A stretch of 64,000 bases of DNA, taken from positions 217,922-281,921 of the forward strand of contig JACQFQ010000043.1 of assembly GCA_016199985.1 (NCBI GenBank). The letters are read 5' to 3'. The notes beneath the pieces were generated by a model. It was not told the origin of the DNA. It did not search any database and saw only the letters and a program-made list of their open reading frames with translations. Of this stretch, positions 51,423 to 59,787 are shown in pieces. This DNA is from Verrucomicrobiota bacterium. Lineage in GTDB: Bacteria; Verrucomicrobiota; Verrucomicrobiia; Limisphaerales; UBA11320. Each line of letters opens with the position of its first letter. Position 1 is the stretch's first letter. A program made the position numbers and the translations under genes.

Positions 51423-54320
51423 TTATATCAACTCCGCCTGGGACGGGCCGTGATCTTTCTGTTCATCCGCGAGTCGTTTCAAATCCGGCCACGCCAGCAC
51501 CAGCGCGTTGTACCCGATGGCGTCTTGCGACCATTTCCGGCGTTCGCAGACGGTGTAGAGTCGGTAGCTCAGATCGCGCGCGATTTCGGCTACTGCGCCC
51601 AGCTTCCGCAGCAACCCGGCGGCGGCTTGTTCACCGCTGTCGAGTGAGCGTATAAGATGATGCGTCGCTTCCCAAACGGTCAGTCGTTCGTCCGTGGCTG
51701 GGTTCCAATCCGCAGATAGTTCCTCCTTTTTCAGGAGGCGCACCTTGCCGCCCTTGGCCGCGAGGATGCCAGCCTCGACCATGCCGGAGACGCTGGTGTT
51801 CTTCGCTGTCGAGAGAGTTTCGGCTTGGCCGTAAGCGCCCTCCGTAAAACCGTATTGATCGAACCACGCCAACGCCCAACGCGTGTCCGCGTCGAACTCG
51901 CCTTCCTGTTCGGCCAGCACCTCGTCGAGCGACTGGTTGATGAGTGAGAGCGCAGTGCGCACGCCCATCGGCGAGCCATCGGTTTCGAGCACGCGCGAGT
52001 AACGGCTGAACACGGCCATGCCCGGCCCGATGGCGGCCTGGGCAAGGTCCACCGGCGCGATATTCCCTTTCTGCAAATTCCGCAGTGCCTCGGGCAACTC
52101 TCGCTTCAACGCCGCCAGAAAATCGCGGCGCGACGCCACGCCCGCATCTTTCGGGCGCGGACGACAAACCAGCACAATCGAGGAAGCGAGCGAGTTCCGT
52201 CCTGCTTCGCGCAAGCCGCCCGATTGCTCCGTCCGCATCGGCCAAGTGCCGTCCACCGAGAAGCCACTGCTAACTAGAGCTTCGAGCATCGTCTCCCAGC
52301 CAGTTGAAACCTGATTCGACTTCTCACCATCCTCAACGCCTGCCTCCTCAGTTTCCTGCTGTTTGAAGGCATAGAATACGGTGAATGGATAAGCCTGCGA
52401 TGACTCCTGGCGGATCACGCGGAAAACTTCACCAAGACCTTGCTCAAAAAACCTTTGTGCTGCGGCTTTCCCTCCTTGCCGAAAGGGATCGGCTACGAGT
52501 TCCGTAGACTTGGGAACAAGGACCGTGCTCAACAGTTCTGGATAGGCATTCTGCAAGGTGCGCCGAAGCCAGATGTAGAATAGGTCGGAAAGGTCAGCAT
52601 ACGGAACATTGTCGTAATACGGAGGGTCAGTGCTGATCATCCACGGAATCTTTGGATTCTTTGGCTGCCTTGCATCCGCTTGGAATACGTGGCCTACGCC
52701 AGATGCAGGTGCCGCAGCGACCGACTTTGCTGCCTGCTCTACCCCAAGAGACCAGTTGCCACTCGAATCGCTAAATGGATTGGCTTCAGTGTAGTCCCAA
52801 GCCATTGGCAAAACCGGAAGCCCATAGGTGCTCACCATCTTTTCAGCGCCCTGGTGCCACTTGCATATCGACGACCAATAGTTTGCGCCTTTGCTGACCG
52901 CGAAGGCCAAGTATGTAGCGACTGCGTCGGCGTAGGTTTCGCTGCCATTGGGCAAAGCCACCACGGTCGCTCTGACTTCTTCCACCAGATTGCAGAACGT
53001 GGTCAACGCGACCAACTGTCGTTTGGTAAATAGCTGATAGTGCTTCGTCATGCCGTAGCCTGTCGGTGTCATGTAGCGCGAGTTGGGCACCATTTCCGTA
53101 TCGGGTATTCGCTCAGGAACCTCGGCGCTTTCAGCGATGCCCTCGTGTTCTGCTGAGGGCGAGAGATAAATCCGCCCTCGTGGCCCTTCAGCGACAATTC
53201 CCATCAGTCGCGCGCCCATTCGCCCCGCTTTGCCTTCAGTCCTGATGTATCCGAGTGGCATTGGGCTGCCCGTGAGTAGGCACACTCCTCCATTTCGACT
53301 CACAGTAGCGGCATGCGGTTCGCCGTCGCCGGGGTGAACTTCAAAACGGTAACTCATCGTGCTCTGATCCACGACGGGTTCGACCCACGACTTCTTGCCC
53401 GCCTTGGTCGAGAGCCAGAACGACCGCACCAGCGGCACATGCGCGCCTTTGGCCGCCGGGTTGGGACTGGCCACGGTGCGCGCCCACAGCCACGCAATCA
53501 CCGTCGCTTCGCCGCCTCCGTTCTCCTTGGGAAGCTTCACCTTGGGATAGAGACGGCCGATGCGTTTCTGCGCCTCGTCGCGCATCCATTGGCCGTAGTA
53601 ACGAATGTCCTCAGCCAACCCTGCGGCCCCCTTCCACGAGCCGGATGCACCTAATCTCTTCCGCGACTCCGGGTTCACCGGTGCCTTGCCCGCGAACTTG
53701 GGCGGAATCTCAATGAGCGCTTTGTTGATTAGCACCGGCACAGGATTCAAATCGCTGGCGTGTGCCTCCAATCCAAGCCGCTGCGCCTCCAAAGGAATCG
53801 AACCGCCGCCGCAAAACGGGTCATACACCGGCGGCGGATTGCCGCCCGTTGATCGCAAAATCTCCGCCCGTGCCTTGTTGAGCACGCGCTCATCGTTGGA
53901 GTTCTCCCACTTCACCAACTCGCGGATGATGTCGAACAATCGCTCCCGTTCGGTCTCCACGAGAATGTCCTGCACCTTCGGCTCCAGGCCGGGTGGCGGA
54001 TTGCTGCTGACCGGCATTCCAGAGGCTGCCGCCTTATCGAAGAGAGCCCTCCGCGCATCCCACGCTTTCTTCTGTGCCGCAAACGCCTTCTCCGCCGCCT
54101 TCCGCTTCGCCGCATCCGCCATCAGCTCCGCCACGCATTCCGACGGGTCATCCACAAGGGACGAAAACAAGACCGCCCGGCACGCCGCCAACGGCCGCCG
54201 CGCCCACCACAGGTGCAGCGTGGACGGATGCCCATGTCGAATCGACTTCTCCCGTGCCGCTTCGCGATTGATGTCCTCCAGCGGCAGCGCCACTTCGATG
54301 AGCTTTTTCTTGAATGTCAT
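51423..54320 (-). CDS. DUF1156 family adenine-specific DNA methyltransferase
   Basis: A 965-residue protein beginning MTFKKKLIEVALPLEDINRE, followed by HPSTLHLWWARRPLAACRAV, the DUF1156 signature. The SAM-binding block DPFCGGGSIPLEAQRLGLEA and the catalytic DPPY (STDPPYYDNVPYADLSDLF) are intact, indicating an N6-adenine or N4-cytosine methylase (COG1743-like). In defence islands such enzymes partner with DUF499 ATPases and SNF2 helicases and probably mark self DNA. I start at ATG 54320; the longer open frame to 54488 overlaps the TIR gene and looks non-coding. It sits 13 bp after the TIR gene and 25 bp before TIR-APAZ. Confidence 0.92.
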   Translation of the reverse strand: MTFKKKLIEVALPLEDINREAAREKSIRHGHPSTLHLWWARRPLAACRAVLFSSLVDDPSECVAELMADAAKRKAAEKAFAAQKKAWDARRALFDKAAASGMPVSSNPPPGLEPKVQDILVETERERLFDIIRELVKWENSNDERVLNKARAEILRSTGGNPPPVYDPFCGGGSIPLEAQRLGLEAHASDLNPVPVLINKALIEIPPKFAGKAPVNPESRKRLGASGSWKGAAGLAEDIRYYGQWMRDEAQKRIGRLYPKVKLPKENGGGEATVIAWLWARTVASPNPAAKGAHVPLVRSFWLSTKAGKKSWVEPVVDQSTMSYRFEVHPGDGEPHAATVSRNGGVCLLTGSPMPLGYIRTEGKAGRMGARLMGIVAEGPRGRIYLSPSAEHEGIAESAEVPERIPDTEMVPNSRYMTPTGYGMTKHYQLFTKRQLVALTTFCNLVEEVRATVVALPNGSETYADAVATYLAFAVSKGANYWSSICKWHQGAEKMVSTYGLPVLPMAWDYTEANPFSDSSGNWSLGVEQAAKSVAAAPASGVGHVFQADARQPKNPKIPWMISTDPPYYDNVPYADLSDLFYIWLRRTLQNAYPELLSTVLVPKSTELVADPFRQGGKAAAQRFFEQGLGEVFRVIRQESSQAYPFTVFYAFKQQETEEAGVEDGEKSNQVSTGWETMLEALVSSGFSVDGTWPMRTEQSGGLREAGRNSLASSIVLVCRPRPKDAGVASRRDFLAALKRELPEALRNLQKGNIAPVDLAQAAIGPGMAVFSRYSRVLETDGSPMGVRTALSLINQSLDEVLAEQEGEFDADTRWALAWFDQYGFTEGAYGQAETLSTAKNTSVSGMVEAGILAAKGGKVRLLKKEELSADWNPATDERLTVWEATHHLIRSLDSGEQAAAGLLRKLGAVAEIARDLSYRLYTVCERRKWSQDAIGYNALVLAWPDLKRLADEQKDHGPSQAELI

Positions 54321-54333
54321 TCTATCAAATTGA

Positions 54334-54873
54334 TCAGACCCGACCGTAAGTTCGCAGGAATTCCGTGAGATACTCACCTTGAGTTTTATCAGGCTCAAAA
54401 ACGCCTGCTTTTCCGTCGTCCGCGATGATGACGCGCCGGTAAAGTTGGCAGTATTCATTGCCATGAAAGTTGCCGCTCGGATCGGCAACCGGAAGAATCA
54501 GCACACGTGTCTCGCCCTTTGTCTTATCTGCAATACCAATTTCCCAAGGCACCCATTTCGAGTCCATCGCGTTACGAGTTGCCAACACCAAAAACAACAG
54601 ATTTTCTTGGATTTTGGACCTGATTCTTTCAGCGGTCGTTCGGTTCGTTTCTCGCGGCATATCCGTGTCGTTCCAGTCGACGTAAACATCCATGCCTTGC
54701 GATCCTAGGAAGGTGATGAGCCCCTTCGCCTTCAGGCGGTCCTTGTGGCTATGCGATAAAAAAAGCGAAATCCGGCCCGAGGCCTTGGCCTCAAACAAAT
54801 GCCGCGACGCCTGCTTGATCATGTCGGACGAATACGCATAAGACTCCAGCTGGCTCTCAGTGAAATACGCCAT
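54334..54873 (-). CDS. TIR-domain protein next to ThsA (third TIR)
   Basis: A 179-residue protein with an N-terminal helix and a TIR domain (about 33-140): SGRISLFLSHSHKDRLKAKG, GMDVYVDWNDTDMP, LLFLVLATRNAMDSKWVPWE and GETRVLILPVAD. The Glu in WVPWEIGIAD is the expected catalytic position of TIR NADases. It is of a different TIR subtype from the two ThsB-type genes upstream of ThsA. It is 5 bp downstream of the ThsA gene, so likely co-translated. In Thoeris, TIR proteins make the cyclic ADP-ribose-type signal that activates ThsA; that this one does so is inferred. Confidence 0.85.
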   Translation of the reverse strand: MAYFTESQLESYAYSSDMIKQASRHLFEAKASGRISLFLSHSHKDRLKAKGLITFLGSQGMDVYVDWNDTDMPRETNRTTAERIRSKIQENLLFLVLATRNAMDSKWVPWEIGIADKTKGETRVLILPVADPSGNFHGNEYCQLYRRVIIADDGKAGVFEPDKTQGEYLTEFLRTYGRV

Positions 54874-54878
54874 AAATT

Positions 54879-56345
54879 TCAGTCCTTTCGAGTCTTTTTG
54901 ATGACGCTAAAGATGGCCTCGACCCATTCGGTCTCTGATTTTGAGGTATCCTCTAGGACTGCGAACTCGGCTCGGAGGTCCACCGCACCATAAAACTTGT
55001 CGGGTGATGCCTTAATCTCGTTCCAAATCTCATTTGCCGCGCCACCGGTGGCTGGGACGGGGATAAGGAGATGTGAGTTTGCTTTTGCGAGGGCAAATTC
55101 CTGCATGACTCCATCGGCAAGAACAACTTTCCCGGTCGTACGATCCAGCTTATTGCCAGCAATGAAGATGGTGACGCCAGATTCTTTTACCAGTTGCTCA
55201 CGGATGTCGCTGTAAACTTTCTTTCGCTCTGCGTCATCCTTGAATTCTTGAGGGAAAGGGTGCAGTCGCAATCGTTGCCCTAAGCGCCCGGATTTTTCGC
55301 GCTTGGCCTGTTCGTGAGCCCCGATGATGCAAGACCCGGCGATTCCCAGGCCGAATCCTGAAACAAGGTTGAAACCGCGCTTGATGATTTGTTCCCCAAG
55401 CTTCCGACAAAAACTATCCATCTTGTCCCGGGTAATCGGCGCGTATTCATGAGCGCTTCCCGAGACCAAGATGCTCTTTGCCGAAACAACCAAACATAGC
55501 TGTCGCAAAAGCTCTTCGATTTCCGAATATTCGTCGATGAGGATCACTTCGACATTGAAGCGACTTAGATCCGCAATGCGATGCGGCAAATGCTTTGCAT
55601 CGCGTTCATATTGGGCCTGGAGTTTTGAATGATCCTTCACTCCAGCGGCTGGAGCACTGGGGCGTCGGAGAATGCAATAACGTGGTGGTTGATTATCAGC
55701 TTTTTCCTCCAGCAAAATCCGGAGTCGGCTGAAAATGTAATCAATATTGGGATCAGTGAAGCTGAACCCGAGAAACAAGAATTGCTTCCACGTCAGATCG
55801 CCTTGGAGTCGACTCGTAAAAAGCCCGCGCTTGGCCTCATATCGTTCGTAGTCATCCTTGATCAACACTGCCTCATCAGGCTGGGTGACGTCCCCGTGCA
55901 TCTTAAGCAAGGTGACGTCAGCGTATGGAACGCGAAGGAGCAAATCAGCCTTGCGATGCTTTACATCGACGGTTTTTGCGGCATCAGCATAGGCCTGTTC
56001 GAGCAACGTGTCGTAATTTGTGGTCCACACAGTGTCGACCGGCAGGCGCGCGATCCAGCGATGACTGTTCGAAAGCGTCGCTCGGGAGCAAAATTCCTCG
56101 ATTATTTTTTGATTCAGGCGGCTGCGGTTCCGGTTCCGGTTGTATTCGTATTGGGCGAGGCCGATTAAGTCGTGCTCTTCATCGACATCCAGTTTCAGAT
56201 CCGCAGCGATGTCCCGGAGCAGGCCGCGCCAATCAACAAACCCGACGCCCGCAGACATTCCCGCTCCTATGAACAACGCAGCCTGGTCGGCCTCTATCGC
56301 TTTTGCAAAATCCCGTATAAACTGTTCCTTAGTGATTTCTGCCAT
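54879..56345 (-). CDS. thsA: ThsA: SIR2-SLOG NADase of Thoeris
   Basis: A 488-residue protein. The SIR2 domain (about 1-285) has ALFIGAGMSAGVGFVDWRGL, the TTNYDTLLE block and LLKMHGDV with the catalytic His. The C-terminal SLOG domain (about 290-475), which binds the cyclic signal, has KSILVSGSAHEYAPI, GFNLVSGFGLGIAG and GVTIFIAGNKLD. This domain order and length match ThsA of Thoeris, in which TIR-made cyclic nucleotides activate NAD+ hydrolysis and stop infection. All expected active-site residues are present. Three TIR genes flank it. Confidence 0.9.
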   Translation of the reverse strand: MAEITKEQFIRDFAKAIEADQAALFIGAGMSAGVGFVDWRGLLRDIAADLKLDVDEEHDLIGLAQYEYNRNRNRSRLNQKIIEEFCSRATLSNSHRWIARLPVDTVWTTNYDTLLEQAYADAAKTVDVKHRKADLLLRVPYADVTLLKMHGDVTQPDEAVLIKDDYERYEAKRGLFTSRLQGDLTWKQFLFLGFSFTDPNIDYIFSRLRILLEEKADNQPPRYCILRRPSAPAAGVKDHSKLQAQYERDAKHLPHRIADLSRFNVEVILIDEYSEIEELLRQLCLVVSAKSILVSGSAHEYAPITRDKMDSFCRKLGEQIIKRGFNLVSGFGLGIAGSCIIGAHEQAKREKSGRLGQRLRLHPFPQEFKDDAERKKVYSDIREQLVKESGVTIFIAGNKLDRTTGKVVLADGVMQEFALAKANSHLLIPVPATGGAANEIWNEIKASPDKFYGAVDLRAEFAVLEDTSKSETEWVEAIFSVIKKTRKD

Positions 56346-56354
56346 ATTGATGCC

Positions 56355-56984
56355 TTATTTTCCTGCGTGTTGCGCAGCACGTTCAATCCAGTCGCCCAAG
56401 TTTTGATACCCATTGTCGTTAACCCAATCATAAATAGGGAAACGGAAGGAAAACGTGTGATGAAGCTGTCCTGCGAGGTCGCAGGCCACTTCGTTCAGTG
56501 ACATCGATGGAACTTTGTCGTAGTTCGCCCAAGCGCCATTGTTGAATTCCTGCCAATATACCCGGTCGTTCGCGACGCGATATGCGAGTTGGGTAAATGG
56601 ATTGAGTCCTTCTGCGGAAGGCTGCTTATTCCAATCACGAATGTTGTGGACGCGGACGGCCAGCAGTCCATTCCCGCGATGGAAGCTTCTTACCAATTCA
56701 TATCGCACCCAGGGCCGAATCGCTGTTTCTGTTCCGACGAGGACACAAGTAACGCTCGTGCCCTTCAGTTGTTCCGTCAGAAATTGCCGGAGGACATCAT
56801 CTGGTCGTTTCTTCGACTCAAATGCTGAAGAGTCGAAAAATCCAGCGGCCTCGCGGTCTTGCTTTGTCAACCATGATTGCTTCACGATCTGTGCTCGCTG
56901 ATTATCTGGATCGTAATGAAAGCTGAAGAAAGTTCTTCGCGTCTGTTTCTTCGAAACAATCGGTTGATATGTCCATGAATTCAT
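56355..56984 (-). CDS. thsB: ThsB-type TIR protein (DUF1863), copy 2
   Basis: A 209-residue protein with a TIR-like ThsB domain (PF08937 type): TRRTFFSFHYDPDNQRAQIV, FDSSAFESKKRPDDVLRQFL, TSVTCVLVGTETAIRPWVRY. The Glu in RYELVRSFHRGNG is the probable catalytic residue. A 16-residue N-terminal extension precedes it. ThsB senses infection and makes the signal for ThsA. It is related to the gene upstream (shared FFSFHY, RGNGLLA) but well diverged, so the duplication is old and the two may sense different triggers (inference). Confidence 0.88.
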   Translation of the reverse strand: MNSWTYQPIVSKKQTRRTFFSFHYDPDNQRAQIVKQSWLTKQDREAAGFFDSSAFESKKRPDDVLRQFLTEQLKGTSVTCVLVGTETAIRPWVRYELVRSFHRGNGLLAVRVHNIRDWNKQPSAEGLNPFTQLAYRVANDRVYWQEFNNGAWANYDKVPSMSLNEVACDLAGQLHHTFSFRFPIYDWVNDNGYQNLGDWIERAAQHAGK

Positions 56985-56999
56985 ATTTTCAATGGCGGC

Positions 57000-57500
57000 T
57001 TACCGGCCGGCCCTCACAGCTGCGTCCTCGATCCATTTTCCAATGTTTTCGTAGCCATCGTCCCAGTTCCAATCATAGGTCGGATAAATTTCGGACAATC
57101 GTTTTGAGGTGGGGCCGAACCACCCCTCAACTTCCGTCGTGAAATTGTCGAACGGATTTCGACCTTTGTATGAAGTCTGCTTTTCTCGGTTTTTTAATCC
57201 GTGAATGTATATGGCGAGAAGCCCGTTTCCTCTCCGGTGGCTCTCCTGGATTTCGTAGTTTACAAATTTCCGATCTGCCGTCTGGGAGCCGATCAACACC
57301 ACAGTGACACCCGTGCCATCGAGCTGGCGGTCAATCCATGATATAACTGCCTTTTCCCCCTTCCGTTTTACAGACTCCCACGAAGCGGCATCTAAAAATG
57401 GCGCGGCCTCCCAATCCTTCGTGACGCCAACATGGCGAATTTGGTTTACGCGCCAGATGTCCTCTTGATAGTGGAAGCTAAAAAATACGCGACGAGCCAT
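57000..57500 (-). CDS. thsB: ThsB-type TIR protein (DUF1863), copy 1
   Basis: A 166-residue protein almost entirely made of a ThsB TIR-like domain: MARRVFFSFHYQEDIWRVNQ, FLDAASWESVKRKGEKAVIS, TGVTVVLIGSQTADRKFVNY. Glu in NYEIQESHRRGNG is at the probable catalytic position. It lies 2 bp after the dynamin-like gene and 15 bp before the second ThsB-type gene. Members of this family in Bacillus Thoeris determine which phages trigger the response. Confidence 0.9.
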   Translation of the reverse strand: MARRVFFSFHYQEDIWRVNQIRHVGVTKDWEAAPFLDAASWESVKRKGEKAVISWIDRQLDGTGVTVVLIGSQTADRKFVNYEIQESHRRGNGLLAIYIHGLKNREKQTSYKGRNPFDNFTTEVEGWFGPTSKRLSEIYPTYDWNWDDGYENIGKWIEDAAVRAGR

Positions 57501-57502
57501 AT

Positions 57503-59773
57503 TCAGTTGTTAGGATTGTTGCTGAAAAGAGGCGTCGCCTTGATGCCTTCAAGAAGGCCCACCGCCTCGGGAAAAGTGCTGGCGCTAGAATTCGTTTGAA
57601 GATCGGTCGTGGCATTTGCGCCGATTTGCTCCGCTTTACCGCGCACTTCTTCAAAAAGATTCTGCAAGTTGATTTCCAATTGGAGCCAGACTTCACCCAG
57701 GCCCTCGGTCAGGTCTGATTCAATGGACTCGTGAAGCGGCGAAGAAATGTGGAGTGCGTGCGACTGGACTCGGCCCAGTATCCGGGCCTTCATCCCAGTG
57801 CCCGATTGCTCCCTGGTGTCCCGATAGGCCGGTTGCATTTGGCCTTGCGCAGTATCGTAAACGTCGCCAGTCAGTTTTCCGCGTCTCTCGCGAATCTGCT
57901 TGGCTAGGACTTCGCGGCACTTGTCGCGAAGGAACTCCATCTTGGAGTGAAACCACTTCAAATGCTCCGCCCCAATGTCGCCACCGTCGTCTCCCTTTCC
58001 GAAACGGAGAATCATCGCAATCTGAGCGGCGAGAGACTGAGACTGCGCTTCCAGTTTCGTGCTCGCATCTCCAACAACACGGTCGATTTGGTCGTTGAAA
58101 AAGTGCTCCCATTTGACTGGGAGAAGATTCAGCAGGGGGCTGGAAATGTCGTCGTTGAAATCGTGTTCGCGCCCGGTGGACGGGCTGACGAAGCATCCGT
58201 TTCGCTTCACGATTGCTTTGAGCGTCATATGATGGATTCCACCCCAGTGATCCGTGCTGCGGCCAACTCCTTTTTTTGCTTCAGGAACGAGCGTTATTAA
58301 CGATTGCAGAAAAGACTCGCGATAACCCGAGTATTGGCTCTGCGCATGAGCGCGGATGGCCTTGACCCCAGCACCGAACGCCTCAAGTGCTCGGTCGAGT
58401 TCGGCGCGGGCTTGCTGCCTTTGGGCGCTCGAAGCGGACGAGCCGGGACTTCGAAAAAAAAACTCCAGTTCATCGCAAAGGAATCCCAAGCGGTCGCGGG
58501 CTTCGCGTAGGCGAGCCGTGGGGCCGCTCTCTGAGGCAACTCGATCAAGGTGTTGTTGCAGCTCCGGGATACCCGAGTCCGATGGGTCATTGATGCCGTA
58601 ATCCTTCCTAGCCTTCGTGATGCCCTTGATTCGGAGGAACGCACGGGCTGAGGTTGGAATGACGGGGATATTTTTAGTGACCTCCAAAAGGCGGTGCAAA
58701 GTGGCTTCGTTATCCCCTGGCTGGCGCATATCAGAAACCAGGTCGAACACCTGTTCGCGTGCCTTCATGCGAACTTGCCGCCGATATTCGGCGTAAATGT
58801 CGGAAAAATCGGCTTCGGGAGCGAGGCCCAAGCTCTCAGCATTGTCAGCGTCCACATCGTCTGCATGAGTGCCGACCAAGGCTAGCGCGGAATAGTTGCC
58901 ACCGAGGATCAAGCGTCGAAGCAACCCACGTTCTTGAAGAATTCCATGTATATCGTCAGTAAGCCCGCGCTTCATGTTGAACACGACCCAGATGTGGGGA
59001 GCCGACGAAAGAAACCGTCGCGTGGTTTCCACGCGGACACGGTTCGGGTCATTCAGTCCCGGCAAGTCGACAAGTTCGAGACCTGCCGGAAGATTCTTGA
59101 TGGGGCCGGTTGCGCGAACCTGCTCAATGAGCGGCCAAACCAAGCTCTCGCCGCGCACAAGATTTTTGATGTGGCCGTGTAGTTCGGCAAAGGTCGCGAA
59201 GGAAAGTTGCTCGGGTTCGGTCCGGCTCAGGACTTTTTCAACCTGGAATGGGAGCTGACGATCTCGTGGGTCGAACCCATCCGGAATGTCGTCTTTCTTG
59301 AGACCGAAGACGGCGGCCAATTTGGCTTTCGCCATTCGCTTCATTTTGTTCGCCTCGCTGCGATCATCTCCGTTCTCTTCTTCTGTCTCGCTGCGCAACG
59401 CATCGCCAAGGATTTCCAATTCGGACTCCCAATCCTTTCGCGTCAGGTAGGAAATCTCCAAATTCCAGACCTTTTGCGAATGAGTCGTGACGGTCGTGAC
59501 AAAGGCTGTGCAGGGTTCCATCACTCCGGTGGGCAGAAGCTCGTGCTCAAGCACCGCGTTGAGCAACGTTGATTTGCCAGCACCCGTTGTCCCTACCATC
59601 GCGATTTGGACCTTTGCCGTGTCGGCGAGGAGGCTGCGAACTTGAGTGAGGCTGGATCGCCAAGAATCGAGCCGTCGATCACGCGGGTCCTTGATTGCAG
59701 GGATTGCGAACGACTTGATAACGAACTCCACCTTCTCGGCGGCGGCGGCGATGTCTTTGACGGTTGGTTGCAT
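57503..59773 (-). CDS. Dynamin-like GTPase in defence operon
   Basis: A 756-residue protein with an N-terminal GTPase domain (about 50-380): G1 GTTGAGKSTL (61-70), G3 LVDLPGLNDPNR and a G4-like region VGTHADDVDAD. The rest is long helical segments (about 400-730) typical of dynamin-type stalks, with no clear transmembrane helix. Bacterial dynamin-like proteins remodel or protect membranes and have been linked to phage tolerance. It starts 14 bp after the helicase gene and ends 2 bp before the first ThsB gene, so it is inside the operon. Membership in the helicase system, in Thoeris or in neither cannot be told. Confidence 0.85.
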   Translation of the reverse strand: MQPTVKDIAAAAEKVEFVIKSFAIPAIKDPRDRRLDSWRSSLTQVRSLLADTAKVQIAMVGTTGAGKSTLLNAVLEHELLPTGVMEPCTAFVTTVTTHSQKVWNLEISYLTRKDWESELEILGDALRSETEEENGDDRSEANKMKRMAKAKLAAVFGLKKDDIPDGFDPRDRQLPFQVEKVLSRTEPEQLSFATFAELHGHIKNLVRGESLVWPLIEQVRATGPIKNLPAGLELVDLPGLNDPNRVRVETTRRFLSSAPHIWVVFNMKRGLTDDIHGILQERGLLRRLILGGNYSALALVGTHADDVDADNAESLGLAPEADFSDIYAEYRRQVRMKAREQVFDLVSDMRQPGDNEATLHRLLEVTKNIPVIPTSARAFLRIKGITKARKDYGINDPSDSGIPELQQHLDRVASESGPTARLREARDRLGFLCDELEFFFRSPGSSASSAQRQQARAELDRALEAFGAGVKAIRAHAQSQYSGYRESFLQSLITLVPEAKKGVGRSTDHWGGIHHMTLKAIVKRNGCFVSPSTGREHDFNDDISSPLLNLLPVKWEHFFNDQIDRVVGDASTKLEAQSQSLAAQIAMILRFGKGDDGGDIGAEHLKWFHSKMEFLRDKCREVLAKQIRERRGKLTGDVYDTAQGQMQPAYRDTREQSGTGMKARILGRVQSHALHISSPLHESIESDLTEGLGEVWLQLEINLQNLFEEVRGKAEQIGANATTDLQTNSSASTFPEAVGLLEGIKATPLFSNNPNN

Positions 59774-59787
59774 GGGTTCGTTAAATC

